The notes beneath the pieces were generated by a model that ran no database searches, was not told the origin of the DNA, and worked only from the letters and a program-made list of their open reading frames with translations. A stretch of 64,000 nucleotides of DNA. Source: Gigaspora margarita (Eukaryota > Glomeromycota > Glomeromycetes > Diversisporales > Gigasporaceae). Of this stretch, positions 23,095-34,137 are shown piece after piece. The first letter of the stretch is position 1. Each line of letters opens with the position of its first letter. The translations under genes were made by a program, and so were the position numbers. Location: NCBI GenBank assembly GCA_009809945.1, contig WTPW01001651.1, positions 73,283 to 137,282 of the forward strand, given 5' to 3'.

Positions 23095-24060
23095 AAAACT
23101 GTAAACAAACTAAATAAAAAAATAAATAAAGCCCCAAATTTTTATTTTCCTAAAGTAAGGTTCATATTCTTACAATTCAGAAATTGTCAAAATTATAGTT
23201 TTTGCAAAGTACTGAAATAAATAAAAAAAATAAAAATTAAAGAAATAAGTAAAAAAAAAAACAAAAAAAAAAATATATAAACAAACTGAATAAAAAAAAT
23301 AAAAACCCAAATTTCCATTTTTTGAAGTAAAGTACATGACAGAAATTGCTAAAATCAAGTTGTATATATTTTTGCAAAGTTCCAAAAAAGACTGGGTTTG
23401 CTTGCAAAGTGTTAAAAGTTTATTTTTCTTGCAAAGTGCCAGAAAAAAATAAATTAATAAAAAAAAAATAAAAAAAACAAAAACAAAAACAAAAAGAACA
23501 AAAAATGTCAAATAAAAATATAAATGAAGCACTAACTAAATCTTTATTTTTCTAAAAAAGTGGGTTTAAAAATTTAGAAATTGCTTGGTAAAATCAGTTG
23601 TGTTCTTGCAAAGTTTTAAAAGGCTAAGTTGGCTTGCACAAAGTATCAAAAAGTTGTTGGATTTCTTGCAAAGTAACAAAAAGTTAGGGTTAGTGTTTTT
23701 TGTAAAAATAAAATAAAAAAAATTAAAAATAATAAATAAATAAAAAAGATAAAAAACAAAATGAAACTAAAAAAATGAAACCAAACTAAAAAAAAAAAAA
23801 AACTAAAAACAAAAGACAATATAAAATTGATAGAAAAATCTAAATTATAAACAAAGCAAAAAAAAATAAACAAAGACCTAATCTGATCTTGTAATATGAT
23901 CATCAAATGCATAATTCAGGCTACAGATCTACTGATCCAGCTTCGTTTCTTAGTTTTAAAATATTTTGAAAGAATTTGAAATATTCCAAAAATATTAAAC
24001 CTAGAATATTTTTAAATATATTTCACTTATCTTGCGGTGTGCAAGGTCTTTCAAAATATT
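22741..24060 (-). repeat. T-rich dispersed repeat, copy B, second part
   Basis: Reverse-complement counterpart of copies A and C: repeated TTCTTGCAAAGTG words (23,380, 23,430, 23,600, 23,660), A-rich tracts, and the terminal AAATATTTTGAAAGAATTTG region. It contains a large assembly gap at 22,780-23,061. The Phe/Tyr-rich frames at 23,170-23,912 are simple sequence. Confidence 0.65.
22780..23061. other. Assembly gap
   Basis: A run of N bordered by A-rich homopolymers. Confidence 0.95.
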
Positions 24061-24610
24061 TTATATATATAAATTTGCAAAAATTAGAAAAATGCAAAAA
24101 TTAGAAAAAAAATAGTATAAAACAGTTTATTTTTTTTATATTTTATACTATATATATTTATGGTATATACCAGATTATATATCAAATGGGCTTAATAAAT
24201 TTTTTATTTTTTTTATTTTAAGGTAGGTAAGAGTATTATGGCACACTATTAATTATAGCGCCCTGCTATATATTATAATCTACTAATTAGAATCATATAA
24301 TTTTAGTACCAATTGATTCATCTTAGTGAGATGAATTGATTGGTACCAAAATCATCAAATCTGATTAGTGTATCACAAGATTTTACAATTATAGTAATAT
24401 TTTAAAGTAGATATAGATATTATAGCAATAAAAATATTGTAGTACACAGCAACATTTTGTGAACTATCAATTAGAATTATGTAATTTTGGCACCATTCAA
24501 TTCATTTTATTAAGACAAATCAAATAGTACCAAAATCATATGATTTTGACCAATACTTCTTAATATATTATAATTTAACCAAAATAAGCTGCACAAAACA
24601 AATTTTAAAA

Positions 24611-24956
24611 TTAACATGAAATTATGAATAATTTCTGATAGACCAGTTCATTTTTATAATTTTATCACCAAAATGACTGCCTTGATAAGGCAATTCTAAC
24701 AAGCCCAAAATTGCTAAAATCTGATCACAGGATCACAGTATTATTAAAATTTTATTATTATTTGATGAAAATAGATTAGTTTAACTAATCTAATTTTTAT
24801 TAAAAACAATACAAAAAACTTAGCGATCTCATGATCCCATGATTAGATTTTAGCAATTTTAGACTTATTGGAATCACCTCTTCAAGGTGGGCATTTTGAT
24901 AGTAAATTATAAAAAATAAACTGGTCTATCAGAAGTTATTCATAATTTTATGTTAA
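24611..24956. mobile_element. MITE with 8-bp TSD TTTTAAAA
   Basis: 346 bases. The inverted ends run about 50 bases (TTAACATGAAATTATGAATA on the left; TTAACATAAAATTATGAATA on the right strand). TSD TTTTAAAA lies at 24,603-24,610 and 24,957-24,964. The opposite arm of the host element near 28,505 keeps the empty site (TTTTAAAA once), confirming the insertion. Confidence 0.85.
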
Positions 24957-25069
24957 TTTTAAAAGAAATTGCTATTCGCACTATAGATTTTTGCTATTCG
25001 CACTATGATATAATGTAAATTACCTTGATTTTATCATTTAAATATTTTAATTTTTAAAACTTTTTAATA

Positions 25070-25529
25070 GTTTTACTAAAGCACACTATGACGTTTAACA
25101 CTAGTGTCAGAAATTAGATTGGAACATCATCAGAAAGTAGGTCAGAAAATCATGTGACTATATAAAATTAACAATCTACCTCACCATACGTGATTATTGG
25201 CCAATAAAAGATCATAATTTGGTATAACATAACATGATCAGGAAAATTCAAAACAAACATCTCAAAACGTTTCTTGTCAAAAAAAGCTTACTTCTCAAAA
25301 GTTTGCATAAGAAACCACTTTTTTTAACTAAAAAAAAGTTTTTTTTGAGCAATTTTACTATATAACAACCTAAACCCAAACCCTAACTGAGCACTCACCC
25401 TAACCCTAATCTAACATAAATGAACTTGAAAGAATTTTGGTACTGATCACATGGGGTGAATTTTTGATGGGGTAGATTCTAATTTCTGATACTGGCGTTG
25501 AACACCAGTAGTGTGATTTAGTAAAACTG
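25070..25529. mobile_element. Mutator-like MITE with a 10-bp TSD
   Basis: 460 bases with inverted ends of about 50 bases (GTTTTACTAAAGCACACTA and CAGTTTTACTAAATCACACT). The direct repeat CTTTTTAATA lies at 25,060-25,069 and 25,530-25,539. A 9-11-bp duplication suggests the Mutator group. The right arm of the host element at about 28,405-28,430 shows the site without the insertion. Confidence 0.75.
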
Positions 25530-25544
25530 CTTTTTAATATTATC

Positions 25545-25655
25545 TCTATAAGTTCTTGATCAAATTTAATTAAAATTATTTATTTTAATTTTATAGATTT
25601 ATAGAATTAAAATAAAAAATTTTTATCGAATTTGGTCAAGAACTTGTAGAAATTT
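25545..25655. repeat. Hairpin cassette TTCTTGACCAAATTTGAT type
   Basis: A near-palindrome: AAGTTCTTGATCAAATTTAA, a stem, then its complement ending TTTGGTCAAGAACTTG. The same cassette recurs at 26,930-27,035, 27,685-27,790, 28,285-28,390, 32,105-32,210 and 33,550-33,660, with half copies at 31,400-31,430 and 63,915-63,950. It separates the 0.7-kb modules of both large TIR elements, so it is a structural part of that family. Confidence 0.7.
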
Positions 25656-25975
25656 CTTTGATAAAATTTTCTGTAAACAATTTTAACAAGCTTTTTTGTA
25701 ATATTTGTTTTTTTGGTTTTTAAAAATAACCTACAATTCGATGATAATTTATGAAATATTCTGTTAAGCTAATCTAAAAATATCTACTAATTAAATCTAT
25801 AGCACATATTTTCGATTTATAGAATCTCAATTTTTATTAAAAAATATTAGAAACTCGTAAAGATATTGATGTTTTTGTAAATTCAGATACCTAACTTTTT
25901 AGCAGAATATTCTTTTGAATTTGACTACTTTTAAAAGAATTTTTTTAAATGAAACCTCAAAAATGCTACTAAGTA

Positions 25976-26745
25976 CCATATATGCTCGAAAATAAGCACC
26001 CCCTAAAAATAAGCAACCCTTTGTTTTTTTTTCAAAAATTTCAAAAAACCCATTAACAGTCACTATATATAAAAGTCTAAATTTACTAAGCAAACCTCTC
26101 AATAAATAAAGTAATCACACTATATATGGATAGGAATAGCTACTAAGTAAAAAATATCACATGATAAATAGCACACCCCTAAATTTAATGCAGCTACTAC
26201 TTAGGGTTCCTCAAATTCAAATCAAACCAAATATTGGATCAATTTGAATTTGATCAACTCAAATTGACCCTGATTTGAATTTGATTTGATTCAAATATTT
26301 GGATTTGAATTTGATTTGAATTTGAATTTTTAATAGTAATTTTCAAATCAAATCAAATATTTGTCAAATCAAATCAAATTTGACCAGATTTGAATTTGAT
26401 CAAATCAAATATAGTCAAATTTGAATTTAAATTTGATCAAATATTTGATTCAAATATTTGAAAATCAAATCAAATTGCGGAATCCTACTACTACTCCATA
26501 TCCTAATACAATATGAACTGAACTTGAAGCAATTCTACAATCAAAAACCTCAAAAGTGCAATTAAGTAAAGTTGTTTAGGGCATCAAATTACACTTATAG
26601 TAAAATTTTTGTATTATTTTGACAACTTTTTATTAGTGTATTTTTAATTTTTCAAAAAATTCAATAATTTGAAAATAAGCAATCTTCCGTATTTTCATGT
26701 AATATTTTTGACCAAAAAAGTGTGCTTATTTTCGAGCATATATGG
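25976..26745. mobile_element. Tc1/mariner-like MITE, 770 bases
   Basis: Inverted ends start CCATATATGCTCGAAAATAA, about 24 bases perfect, flanked by TA at 25,974-25,975 and 26,746-26,747. The paralogous module near 27,335 (ACTAAGTAAGTAAATT) is the empty site with a single TA. A TA duplication is diagnostic of the Tc1/mariner/pogo superfamily. There is no coding frame. A hAT-like MITE sits inside it. Confidence 0.88.
26202..26487. mobile_element. hAT-like MITE, TAGGGTTCC ends (copy 1 of 2)
   Basis: 286 bases with ends TAGGGTTCCTCAAATT and TAGGATTCCGCAATTT (inverted) and a perfect 8-bp duplication CTACTACT at 26,194-26,201 and 26,488-26,495. The interior is almost entirely TTTGAATTTGA and its complement, in both orientations. 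It is nested in the mariner-like MITE. Confidence 0.88.
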
Positions 26746-29039
26746 TAAGTAGATTTCTTAGGTTTCAAGAGTCTACTATAAATATTTAGCCCAAATGGAT
26801 CAATATTGCCAAAGATATTTAGATTTTTCATTTTGCAACTAGATTCGGGATTCTCTTGTAAACAATTTTAGCACATAATATACGTTTTTAGAAATAGAAA
26901 AAATCTTTTATTAAAGATATCTCTACAAGTTCTTGACCAAATTTGATAAAAATTTTTTTATTTTAATTCTAAAAATATATAGAATTCAAATAAAAAATTT
27001 TAATCGAATTTGGTCAAGAACTCATAGAGATATCTTTGATAGAAGGTCCTGTAAACAATTTTAACACAGCTTTTTTGTAATATTGCTTTTTCAAAATAAC
27101 CCCAATTCGATAATGATTTACGAAATATTCTGTTATGCTAATTTAAAAACTTTTATTAATCAAACATATAGCGCATATCTTCGACTTGTAAAATCTCAAG
27201 TTTTATAAAAAAATAATAGAAATTTGAAAAATATTGATGTTTTTGTAAATTTGGATGTATAACGTTTTTGTAGAATTTTCTCTCAAATTCAACTGTTTCT
27301 AAAAGGATTTTTTTAATGAAACTTCAAAAATGTTACTAAGTAAGTAAATTTTTTAGGTATTCAAAAGTCTATTATAAAAATTTTAACTCAAACAGATCAA
27401 TATTGATAAATATATTTAGATTTTTCATTTTATTTCTAGATTCGAATTCTTTGTAATGAAAAGAATAAAAAAATTATGGTACCTATCTTGATTTTCACAA
27501 GTTCAAATAAAACAAGTTATTGTATACTAACAAAATTAATAGAGAATAGGTCAAAATTTTGCTTTCTATAATTTCAAGTTATTTGGTTAAATATTCATTC
27601 CATATGGTTTTTTTTTATTTAGCGTAGCTTTTTTGTAATATATATATTTAAAAATGAAAGAATTTTTTATCAAAAATATTTTTATGAGTTCTTGACCAAA
27701 TTTAATAAAAATCTTTTTATTTGAATTCTATATATTTGTAGTATTAAAATAAAAAATTTTCATCAAATTTGGTTAAGAACTCGTAGAAATATCTTTGATA
27801 AAAGATTTTTTTATTTCTAAAAACATATATCATATGTCTAAATTGTTTACAAGAGAAATCTGACTCTAGTTACAAAATGAAAAATCTAGATATCTTTATT
27901 AATATTGATTCTTTTGAGCTAAAATTTTTAAAGTAAACTTTTGAATAACTAAGAAATCTACTTACTTAGTAGTGTTTTTAAGGTTTTATTTAAAGAAAAT
28001 CTTTTCAGAAGCAGTTGAATTCGAAAGAAAATTCTGCAAAAACATTATGCATCTGAATTTACAAAAATATCAATATCTTTACATATTTCTAATATTTTTC
28101 TATAAAAATTGAAATTTGACAAGTCAAAGATATGTGCTACAGGTTTAATTAGTAAATGTTTTAGATTAGCTTAACAGGATATTTTGTAAATCATTATCGA
28201 ATTGTGAGTTATTTTAAAAAGCAATATTACAAAAAAGCTGCATTAATATTGTTTACAGAAAATTTTTTCAAAGATATCTTTACAAGTTCTTGACCAAATT
28301 CGATGAAAATTTTTTTATTTTAATTCTAAAAATCTATAGAATTTAAATAAAAAAATTTTTATTAAATTTAATCAAGAACTCATGGAAATAATTTTAAAAA
28401 ATTTTTTAAAAGTTAAAATATTTAAGTAACAAAATCAAGATGATCTATATTGTACTATGGTGCAAATAGCAAAAATCTATAGTGTGAATAGCAATTCCCT
28501 TTTAAAATTTGTCTTGCATAGCTTATTTTGGTTAAATTATAATATATCGAAAAGTATTAGCCAAAATCATATAATTTTAGTACCATTCGATTCATCTTAA
28601 TAAGACAAATTGAATGGTAACAAAATTGTTTAATTCTGATTAATAGATCTCAATAGATTATAAAAATAGTATATGTATCATAATTTGTTATAATTTATCT
28701 TTTTTAATTTGTATATTTTAATTAATAATATTTTATAATCTAGTGATTAGAAATGAACAATTTTGGTACCATTTGATTTGTTTTGATAAGACAAATTAAA
28801 TAGTACCAAAATTATTTGATTTTAATTGATATATCATATATTATTAGCTAAAATACTTAACTGTGCCATAATATCTATGTCTACCTTAGTAACATTTATA
28901 TACTGAATTTCTATTAGATTTCGGTTTAAAAAGAGAAATTTTATATTCTGGACTTTCTTTATACTAAACAAAATCTCTTGGGATGGCCTATTCAAATAAG
29001 AAAGAGGCAACTATATATAAGAAAATTGTAAATTATATA

Positions 29040-29400
29040 AACATTTAGCACAAAACTATATATTCTTACGGTTTGTAAAAAAATTATAAACTTATGTAAA
29101 ATTTTTACATAAATTTATATTTTCTTACACATCGTAAGAAAATTGGAAATTTATGTAAAAATTTTATATAAGTTTACGATTGTCTTATACACTATAAGAG
29201 AATCGTAAATTTATGTAAAAATTTTATATATGTTTACAATTTTCTTACGCACTATAAGAAAATCATAAATTTATATAAAATTTTTACATAAATTTACGAT
29301 TTTTACATAATAAGACTTATGAAGTTTTATTCTAAATTTTACTAAGTTTACAATTTTCTTACATACTATAAAAACTTATAAAAGTTTATACATATATTTT
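29040..29400. repeat. Tandem array of short palindromes
   Basis: About five units of roughly 65-70 bases alternate AAATTTATGTAAAAATTTTA with CTTACGCACTATAAGAAAAT. Each unit is self-complementary, so the array could fold into a series of hairpins. Confidence 0.6.
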
Positions 29401-29706
29401 TTGTTAATGTGAGTAACAGAGTGAAGAAAACAAGAATAAAAACTAATAGATATACAAATATAAGTGAAATACACAAATAGAAAATGAATCTGAAGCTAGA
29501 ACCAGGTATCTTATATATAAAAAAAAGAAAGTAATATTTTTTTGAAATAAGATAGATTTTTAAAAAGTAGAAAAGAAAAACAAAGATAGCAATCAAAGAT
29601 TTAAGTATAGAATTAATAGATAGAGTAGAAAAGGTCAAGAAAAAAAGAGAGAGCTAAAAGCAGCACTAGCTGAAAACTAGGAGAATATCTTGTAGCTTTA
29701 TACTAA

Positions 29707-29840
29707 GGGCCATGTTATTAATTATCTGATTATTTTTTATTAGAGGCCTACTCCTCTTTCTTAATATAGATTTGGACAGGTTTCTATATATAATTTCACC
29801 CTCTTTCTTCTAAAAAATCACCTGATTTTTGTTACTCCCC
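29707..29840 (+). mobile_element. Tourist-like MITE (copy 3 of 4)
   Basis: 134 bases, GGGCCATGTTATTAATTATC to the complement of GGGGAGTAACAAAAATC, flanked by TAA at 29,704-29,706 and 29,841-29,843. Confidence 0.85.
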
Positions 29841-29858
29841 TAATGGTTATGCAAAGTA

Positions 29859-30650
29859 TAGTGGTCTACTATATTATTGTAAACACTTTTTAATAATTTA
29901 TACAGAGCTAAATATTTAAGTTATTAAGCTAAAAATTAAAATATAAATTCTTTAAATCTATATCTTTAAATAAAAAAAGTAAAAGACTTTATACTACAGT
30001 TTTTAAAACAATTAAATTTAAGTAAAATATTAGATTTTTATATTTGACCAGTTTTTATTGTTGTACAAAATTAATTAAATAATAATTGTATAGCAAAAAT
30101 TAATTTTTTATTAAGCTAAATGGATTTCAAAAATAAGCAAAAATTATTCAGTATGACAAATTCTCAAATTTTTATAAAATTTTAAAAAATTTTAAGGTAG
30201 TTATTATTTCTAAATATAGTAATACAATTATTAATTCAAAATTATATTAATTACCAAAATAGTAATTTTATTACTATATATAGTAATTAAATAAATATTT
30301 TTTGAAAATTATAAAATTTTTAAGATATATGCAATTTATTATGCTAAATAACTTTATTTAAAAAAATTGCTAGTTTATTAATAAAAATTTAAGTTTATAT
30401 ATAAATATATTTAGTAATTCTAGTTACTATAAAACTATATTAAAATTTAGAAAATTGGTCAAATATAAAATCTAAAATTTTACTTAAATTTAATTATTTC
30501 AAAAACTATAGCATAAAATTTTTTAAACTTTTTTTTATTTAAAAAATATAAATTTAAAAAATTTATAATTTAATTTTTAGCTTAATATCCTAGATATTTA
30601 GCTCTGTATAAATTTTTAAAAAGTATCTACAATAATATGGTAGACCACTA
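29859..30650. mobile_element. Long-hairpin MITE with TA duplication
   Basis: 792 bases. The ends TAGTGGTCTACTATATTATT and TAGTGGTCTACCATATTATT (inverted) continue into arms of at least 200 bases with about 85-90% complementarity by eye, including AATTAAATTTAAGTAAAAT in both arms. It is flanked by TA at 29,857-29,858 and 30,651-30,652, which fits the Tc1/mariner/pogo group. A transcript would fold into a long hairpin. Confidence 0.78.
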
Positions 30651-30652
30651 TA

Positions 30653-31193
30653 GTAGATAATAGAAAAGTACTAGGATATAAAGTAGTTCAGATAGATAAA
30701 AAAAGAAAAGTTATAAAAGATACCAAAAGAAGAATTCAGAATTGGATTTCATTCACATGACCAGAGCTAATATCAATTCTAGAAGCTTTTTTAATAGCAC
30801 TTTCTAAGAGTAGAGTTACTATTATATTGGATAGTAGTATAGCAATCATACTAGTTAAAAAGGTTCTTGGAGTATTTAGAATATAAGAATAGATGAAAAT
30901 AAATAATTTCACAATATTAGAAGCAATAAAAGTAGTTAGAAGCAATAAAAATAGTAGTTCAAAAAAAAATTAGTAATATCCCTAGAGAAGATATAAGCTT
31001 ATTTAGTAAACAAATAGAATGAAAGAGCAGATCGAATAGTAAAAAAAGAAGTAATTTAACAATAGTTAAATGAATAATAACTAAAAATATGATATTTTAA
31101 CTAGTATGGAAGAAAATAGAAATAAAATGCTCTTTAAGAGAATTTGCAAAGTAGCTACTAATGATAGCCACTAGAGCAAAATGAATATTCAAT
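30653..31193 (+). pseudogene. LINE copy 3, RNase H fragment
   Basis: The plus strand reads RAELISILEAFLIALS and IILDSSIAIILV, matching AELVAIW and VYTDSEAAICAI of copy 1, then NERADRIVKKEV, matching NDFADKLAKKG. A TAG stop occupies the Trp position just before NERAD. Other stops and a frame change are present. Confidence 0.6.
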
Positions 31194-32248
31194 CAAGAAA
31201 CAGGACCCCAGACATCTCTCATATAGGTCATACCTGATCTGTATGAATTTAGACATTTTTGCTACCTCTAAAATCAAATAAATTTGCTAAAAGTTAGATT
31301 ATTACATATAAATTTTATAGCAATTTGCTAAAAACTAAATTATAATATCTAACATCAGGTAAATAAATATTTTTATTTGAATTTGTAGAATTAAAATAAA
31401 AAAATTTTCATCAAATTTGGTTAAGAACTCATGGAGATATCTTTGATAAAAGTTCCTATAAACAATTTTAATATAGCTTCTTTGTAATATATTTTTTTGT
31501 TTTTTCAAAATAACCCACTATTCAGCAATAATTTACAAGAAATTTTACTATACTAACTAAAAAAATTTTATAACAAGACTTGTAGCACATATCATAGACT
31601 AATAGAATCTCAAATTTCATGAAATAATATTAAAAACTCGTGAAGATATTAACGTTTTTGTAAAATTAGATGCATACATTTTTGCAAGTTTTTCTCTATA
31701 TTCAAATGTTTCTAAAAGCACTTCTCAAAATGAAACCTCCAAAACATGATTAAATAAATTAATATAATAGGCATTCGAGAGTCTTAAATTAAAATTTTAT
31801 CAAAACAGATTAATATTAACGAAGTTATGATGATTTTTCAATTTGCTTCCAGATTTGGGATTTTCTAAAATTTTTAATTTTGATAAAAACAGAAAAATCA
31901 CTATCACAGACTAGATTTTCACAAGTTCAAATAAAACAAGTTACTGCGCACTAATAAAATTAATAGAGTATAGGTAAAAATTTTTGTTTCTAAAATTTTA
32001 AGCTATTTGGTTAAATATTTATTCTATTATAGCTATTTTTTATTTGGCGCAGCTTCTTTATAATATACTTTTTGGAAATAGAAGGATCTTTTATCAAAGA
32101 TATCTCTATGAGTTCTTGACCAAATTCGATGAAAATTTTTTTATTTGCATTCTATATATTTGTAGAATTCAAAAAAAAAGGTTTATTAAATTTGGTTAAG
32201 AACTTGTAGAAATATCTTTAATTAAAGATTTTTTCTATTTCTAAAAAC

Positions 32249-32712
32249 TAGGGTTCCTCAAATTTAAATCAAATCAAATATTGGGTCAATAGGACCCTGA
32301 AATATACATAGATAGGTCAGGTATGAGTTTGCTTATTTTGGGGGTTTTTTGTACAGATCTTTTCTATTTATAGTAATTTTTTTGCTTATTTTTGAGGTTT
32401 TTTCTGCAGATCATTCCTTTTTTAATAATTTTATAATTAACCTGACCTATCTATGTATATTTCGGGGTCCTGGTCAATTTGAATTTGATTAAATCAAATT
32501 AACCCTGATTTGAATTTGATTTGATTCAAATATTTGGATTTGAATTTGATTTGAATTTGAATTTTTAATAGTAATTTTCAAATCAAATCAAATATTTGTC
32601 AAATCAAATCAAATTTGACCAGATTTGAATTTGATCAAATCAAATATAGTCAAATTTGAATTTGAATTTGATCAAATATTTGATTCAAATATTTGAAGAT
32701 TGTGGAACTCTA
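32249..32712. mobile_element. hAT-like MITE, TAGGGTTCC ends (copy 2 of 2), nested
   Basis: Ends TAGGGTTCCTCAAATT and TAGAGTTCCACAATC (inverted). Flanking 8-mers CTAAAAAC (32,241-32,248) and CCAAAAAT (32,713-32,720) differ by two transitions. The homologous module at about 27,817 shows the empty site (CTAAAAACATATATC). Apart from the insert at 32,291-32,471 it matches the copy at 26,202 nearly word for word. Confidence 0.82.
32291..32471. mobile_element. 181-base MITE, innermost of a nested set
   Basis: Ends AGGACCCTGAAATATACATA and AGGACCCCGAAATATACATA (inverted), about 32 bases almost perfect and continuing GATAGGTCAGGT. GGTCAAT is duplicated at 32,284-32,290 and 32,472-32,478. The copy at 26,202 has this site unoccupied. 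Its AGGACCC start matches the outer 2.9-kb element, so both may use the same transposase. Confidence 0.85.
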
Positions 32713-34137
32713 CCAAAAATGTATATCACGTGCTAAAATTAAGAGAAATTTGAATCTAGTTGCAAACAAAAAATCTAAATATCTTCGTCAATATTAATCT
32801 GTTTTTAATGAAATTTTAATTAAAAACTTTTGAATACCTATTATATCAACTTACTTAATCATGTTTTGAAGGTTTCATTTTGAGAAAGGGCTTTTAGAAG
32901 CAATTGAATATAGGAAAAACTTGTGAAAACATGTGTCTGAATTTACAAAAATGTTAATATCTTCACGAGTTTTTAATATTTTTTCATGATAATTGGGATT
33001 CTATTAATAAATTATATGCTTTAAAAGTTTACTTAGTGCGCAGTAACTTGTTTCATTTGAATTTGTGAAAATCTAGCCTGTGATGGTAATTTTTCTGTTT
33101 TTATCAAAATTGAAATTTTTAAAAAATCTCGAATCTGGAAGCAAATTGAAAAATCATTATAACTTCATCAATAATAATTTGTTTTTTGATGAAATTTTAT
33201 TTTAAGGCTCTCGAATACATATTATATTAATTTACTTAATCGTGTTTTGAAGGTTTTATTTTGAGAAAGTGCTTTCAGTAGCATTTGAATATAGAGGAAA
33301 ACTTGAGAAAATATATGCAACTAAATTTACAAAAATATTAATATCTTTACGAGTTTTCAATATTATTTCATGAAATTTGAGATTCTATTAGTCTATGATA
33401 TGCACTACAAGTCTTTATAAAATTTTTTTTAGTTAGTATAGTAAAATTTCTTGTAAATCATCGCTAAATAGTAAGTTATTTTGAAAAAACAAAAAAACAT
33501 ATTACAAAGAAGCTATATTAAAATTGTTTACAGGAACTTTCATCAAAGATATCTCTATGAGTTCTTGACCAAATTTGATGAAAAATTTTTTATTTTAATT
33601 CTACGAATCCATAGAATTCAAATAAAAAATNTTTTATTAAATTTGATCAAGAACTNATAGAGATAATATTAACTACAATTATTATGCGAATTACTAACTA
33701 ATTCACAATTGCATTATATAATTATTTGTTTATCAACATACAATCATGATCAATGATCATAATACATATGCAGGGTAGTACCAAGTTGCTATTAATACTA
33801 AAGCCTAATTACATGCTACAACTACTTTTATTTATTTTCAATTATAATTGATTATTACTTTACTCTATATAGGCATTAATAATTTGTTATATCCAGATCA
33901 ATCATTATAGCGCAACTTAACTTGTTACAATAATTTTTGCAAATGTAAGTAAATTGCTAAAAATAAAATATAACATGTATAAAATCTTAGTAATTCACCA
34001 AAATATTCAATTATAACTCTTTTTAAAATTAACTTCAATTTGCTAAATTTTAAATTTGGACCTTAGATCAAATTTGAATCAATTTGCTAAAAAAAATATA
34101 TGACATATATCAGAGATGCCCAGGGTCCTCAAGGAAC

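Larger units (their letters stand above)
24221..28887. mobile_element. Long-inverted-repeat element carrying four later insertions
   Basis: The outer ends are inverted copies (AGGTAGGTAAGAGTATTATG on the left; AAGGTAGACATAGATATTAT read inward on the right). The arms continue as matching inverted blocks: the GTACCA...TGGTAC palindromes (24,298-24,360 and 24,475-24,545 against 28,565-28,640 and 28,750-28,830), the TTATTTTGGTTAAATTATAATATAT block, and the AATAGCAAAAATCTATAGTG block. The centre consists of about 0.7-kb modules bounded by hairpins. Removing the insertions at 24,611, 25,070 and 25,976 (which holds 26,202) leaves a backbone of roughly 3 kb. No transposase was seen; a 67-codon minus-strand frame at 25,899-26,102 is not supported as a gene. 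The target duplication is not resolved. Confidence 0.6.
31202..34129. mobile_element. 2.9-kb TIR element, AGGACCC ends
   Basis: Ends AGGACCCCAGACATCTCTCA and AGGACCCTGGGCATCTCTGA (inverted), then TATAGGTCATA / TATATGTCATA. Flanking 8-mers are CAAGAAAC (31,194-31,201) and CAAGGAAC (34,130-34,137), one mismatch. The interior holds hairpin-bounded 0.7-kb modules in opposite orientations, related to those in 24,221-28,887. No transposase frame was found. It is inserted in LINE copy 3 and contains two further nested elements. Another left end of the same family starts at 63,723. Confidence 0.8.

Noticed and set aside
22670-23137. Frames across the N run
   Set aside because: They consist of unknown residues and homopolymer translation.
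23170-23912. Phe/Tyr-rich minus-strand proteins
   Set aside because: Translation of T-rich simple sequence in repeat copy B.
25365-25420. Telomere-like CCCTAA stretches (also near 47,580 and 59,405)
   Set aside because: Only a few irregular units inside transposable elements; not a telomere array.
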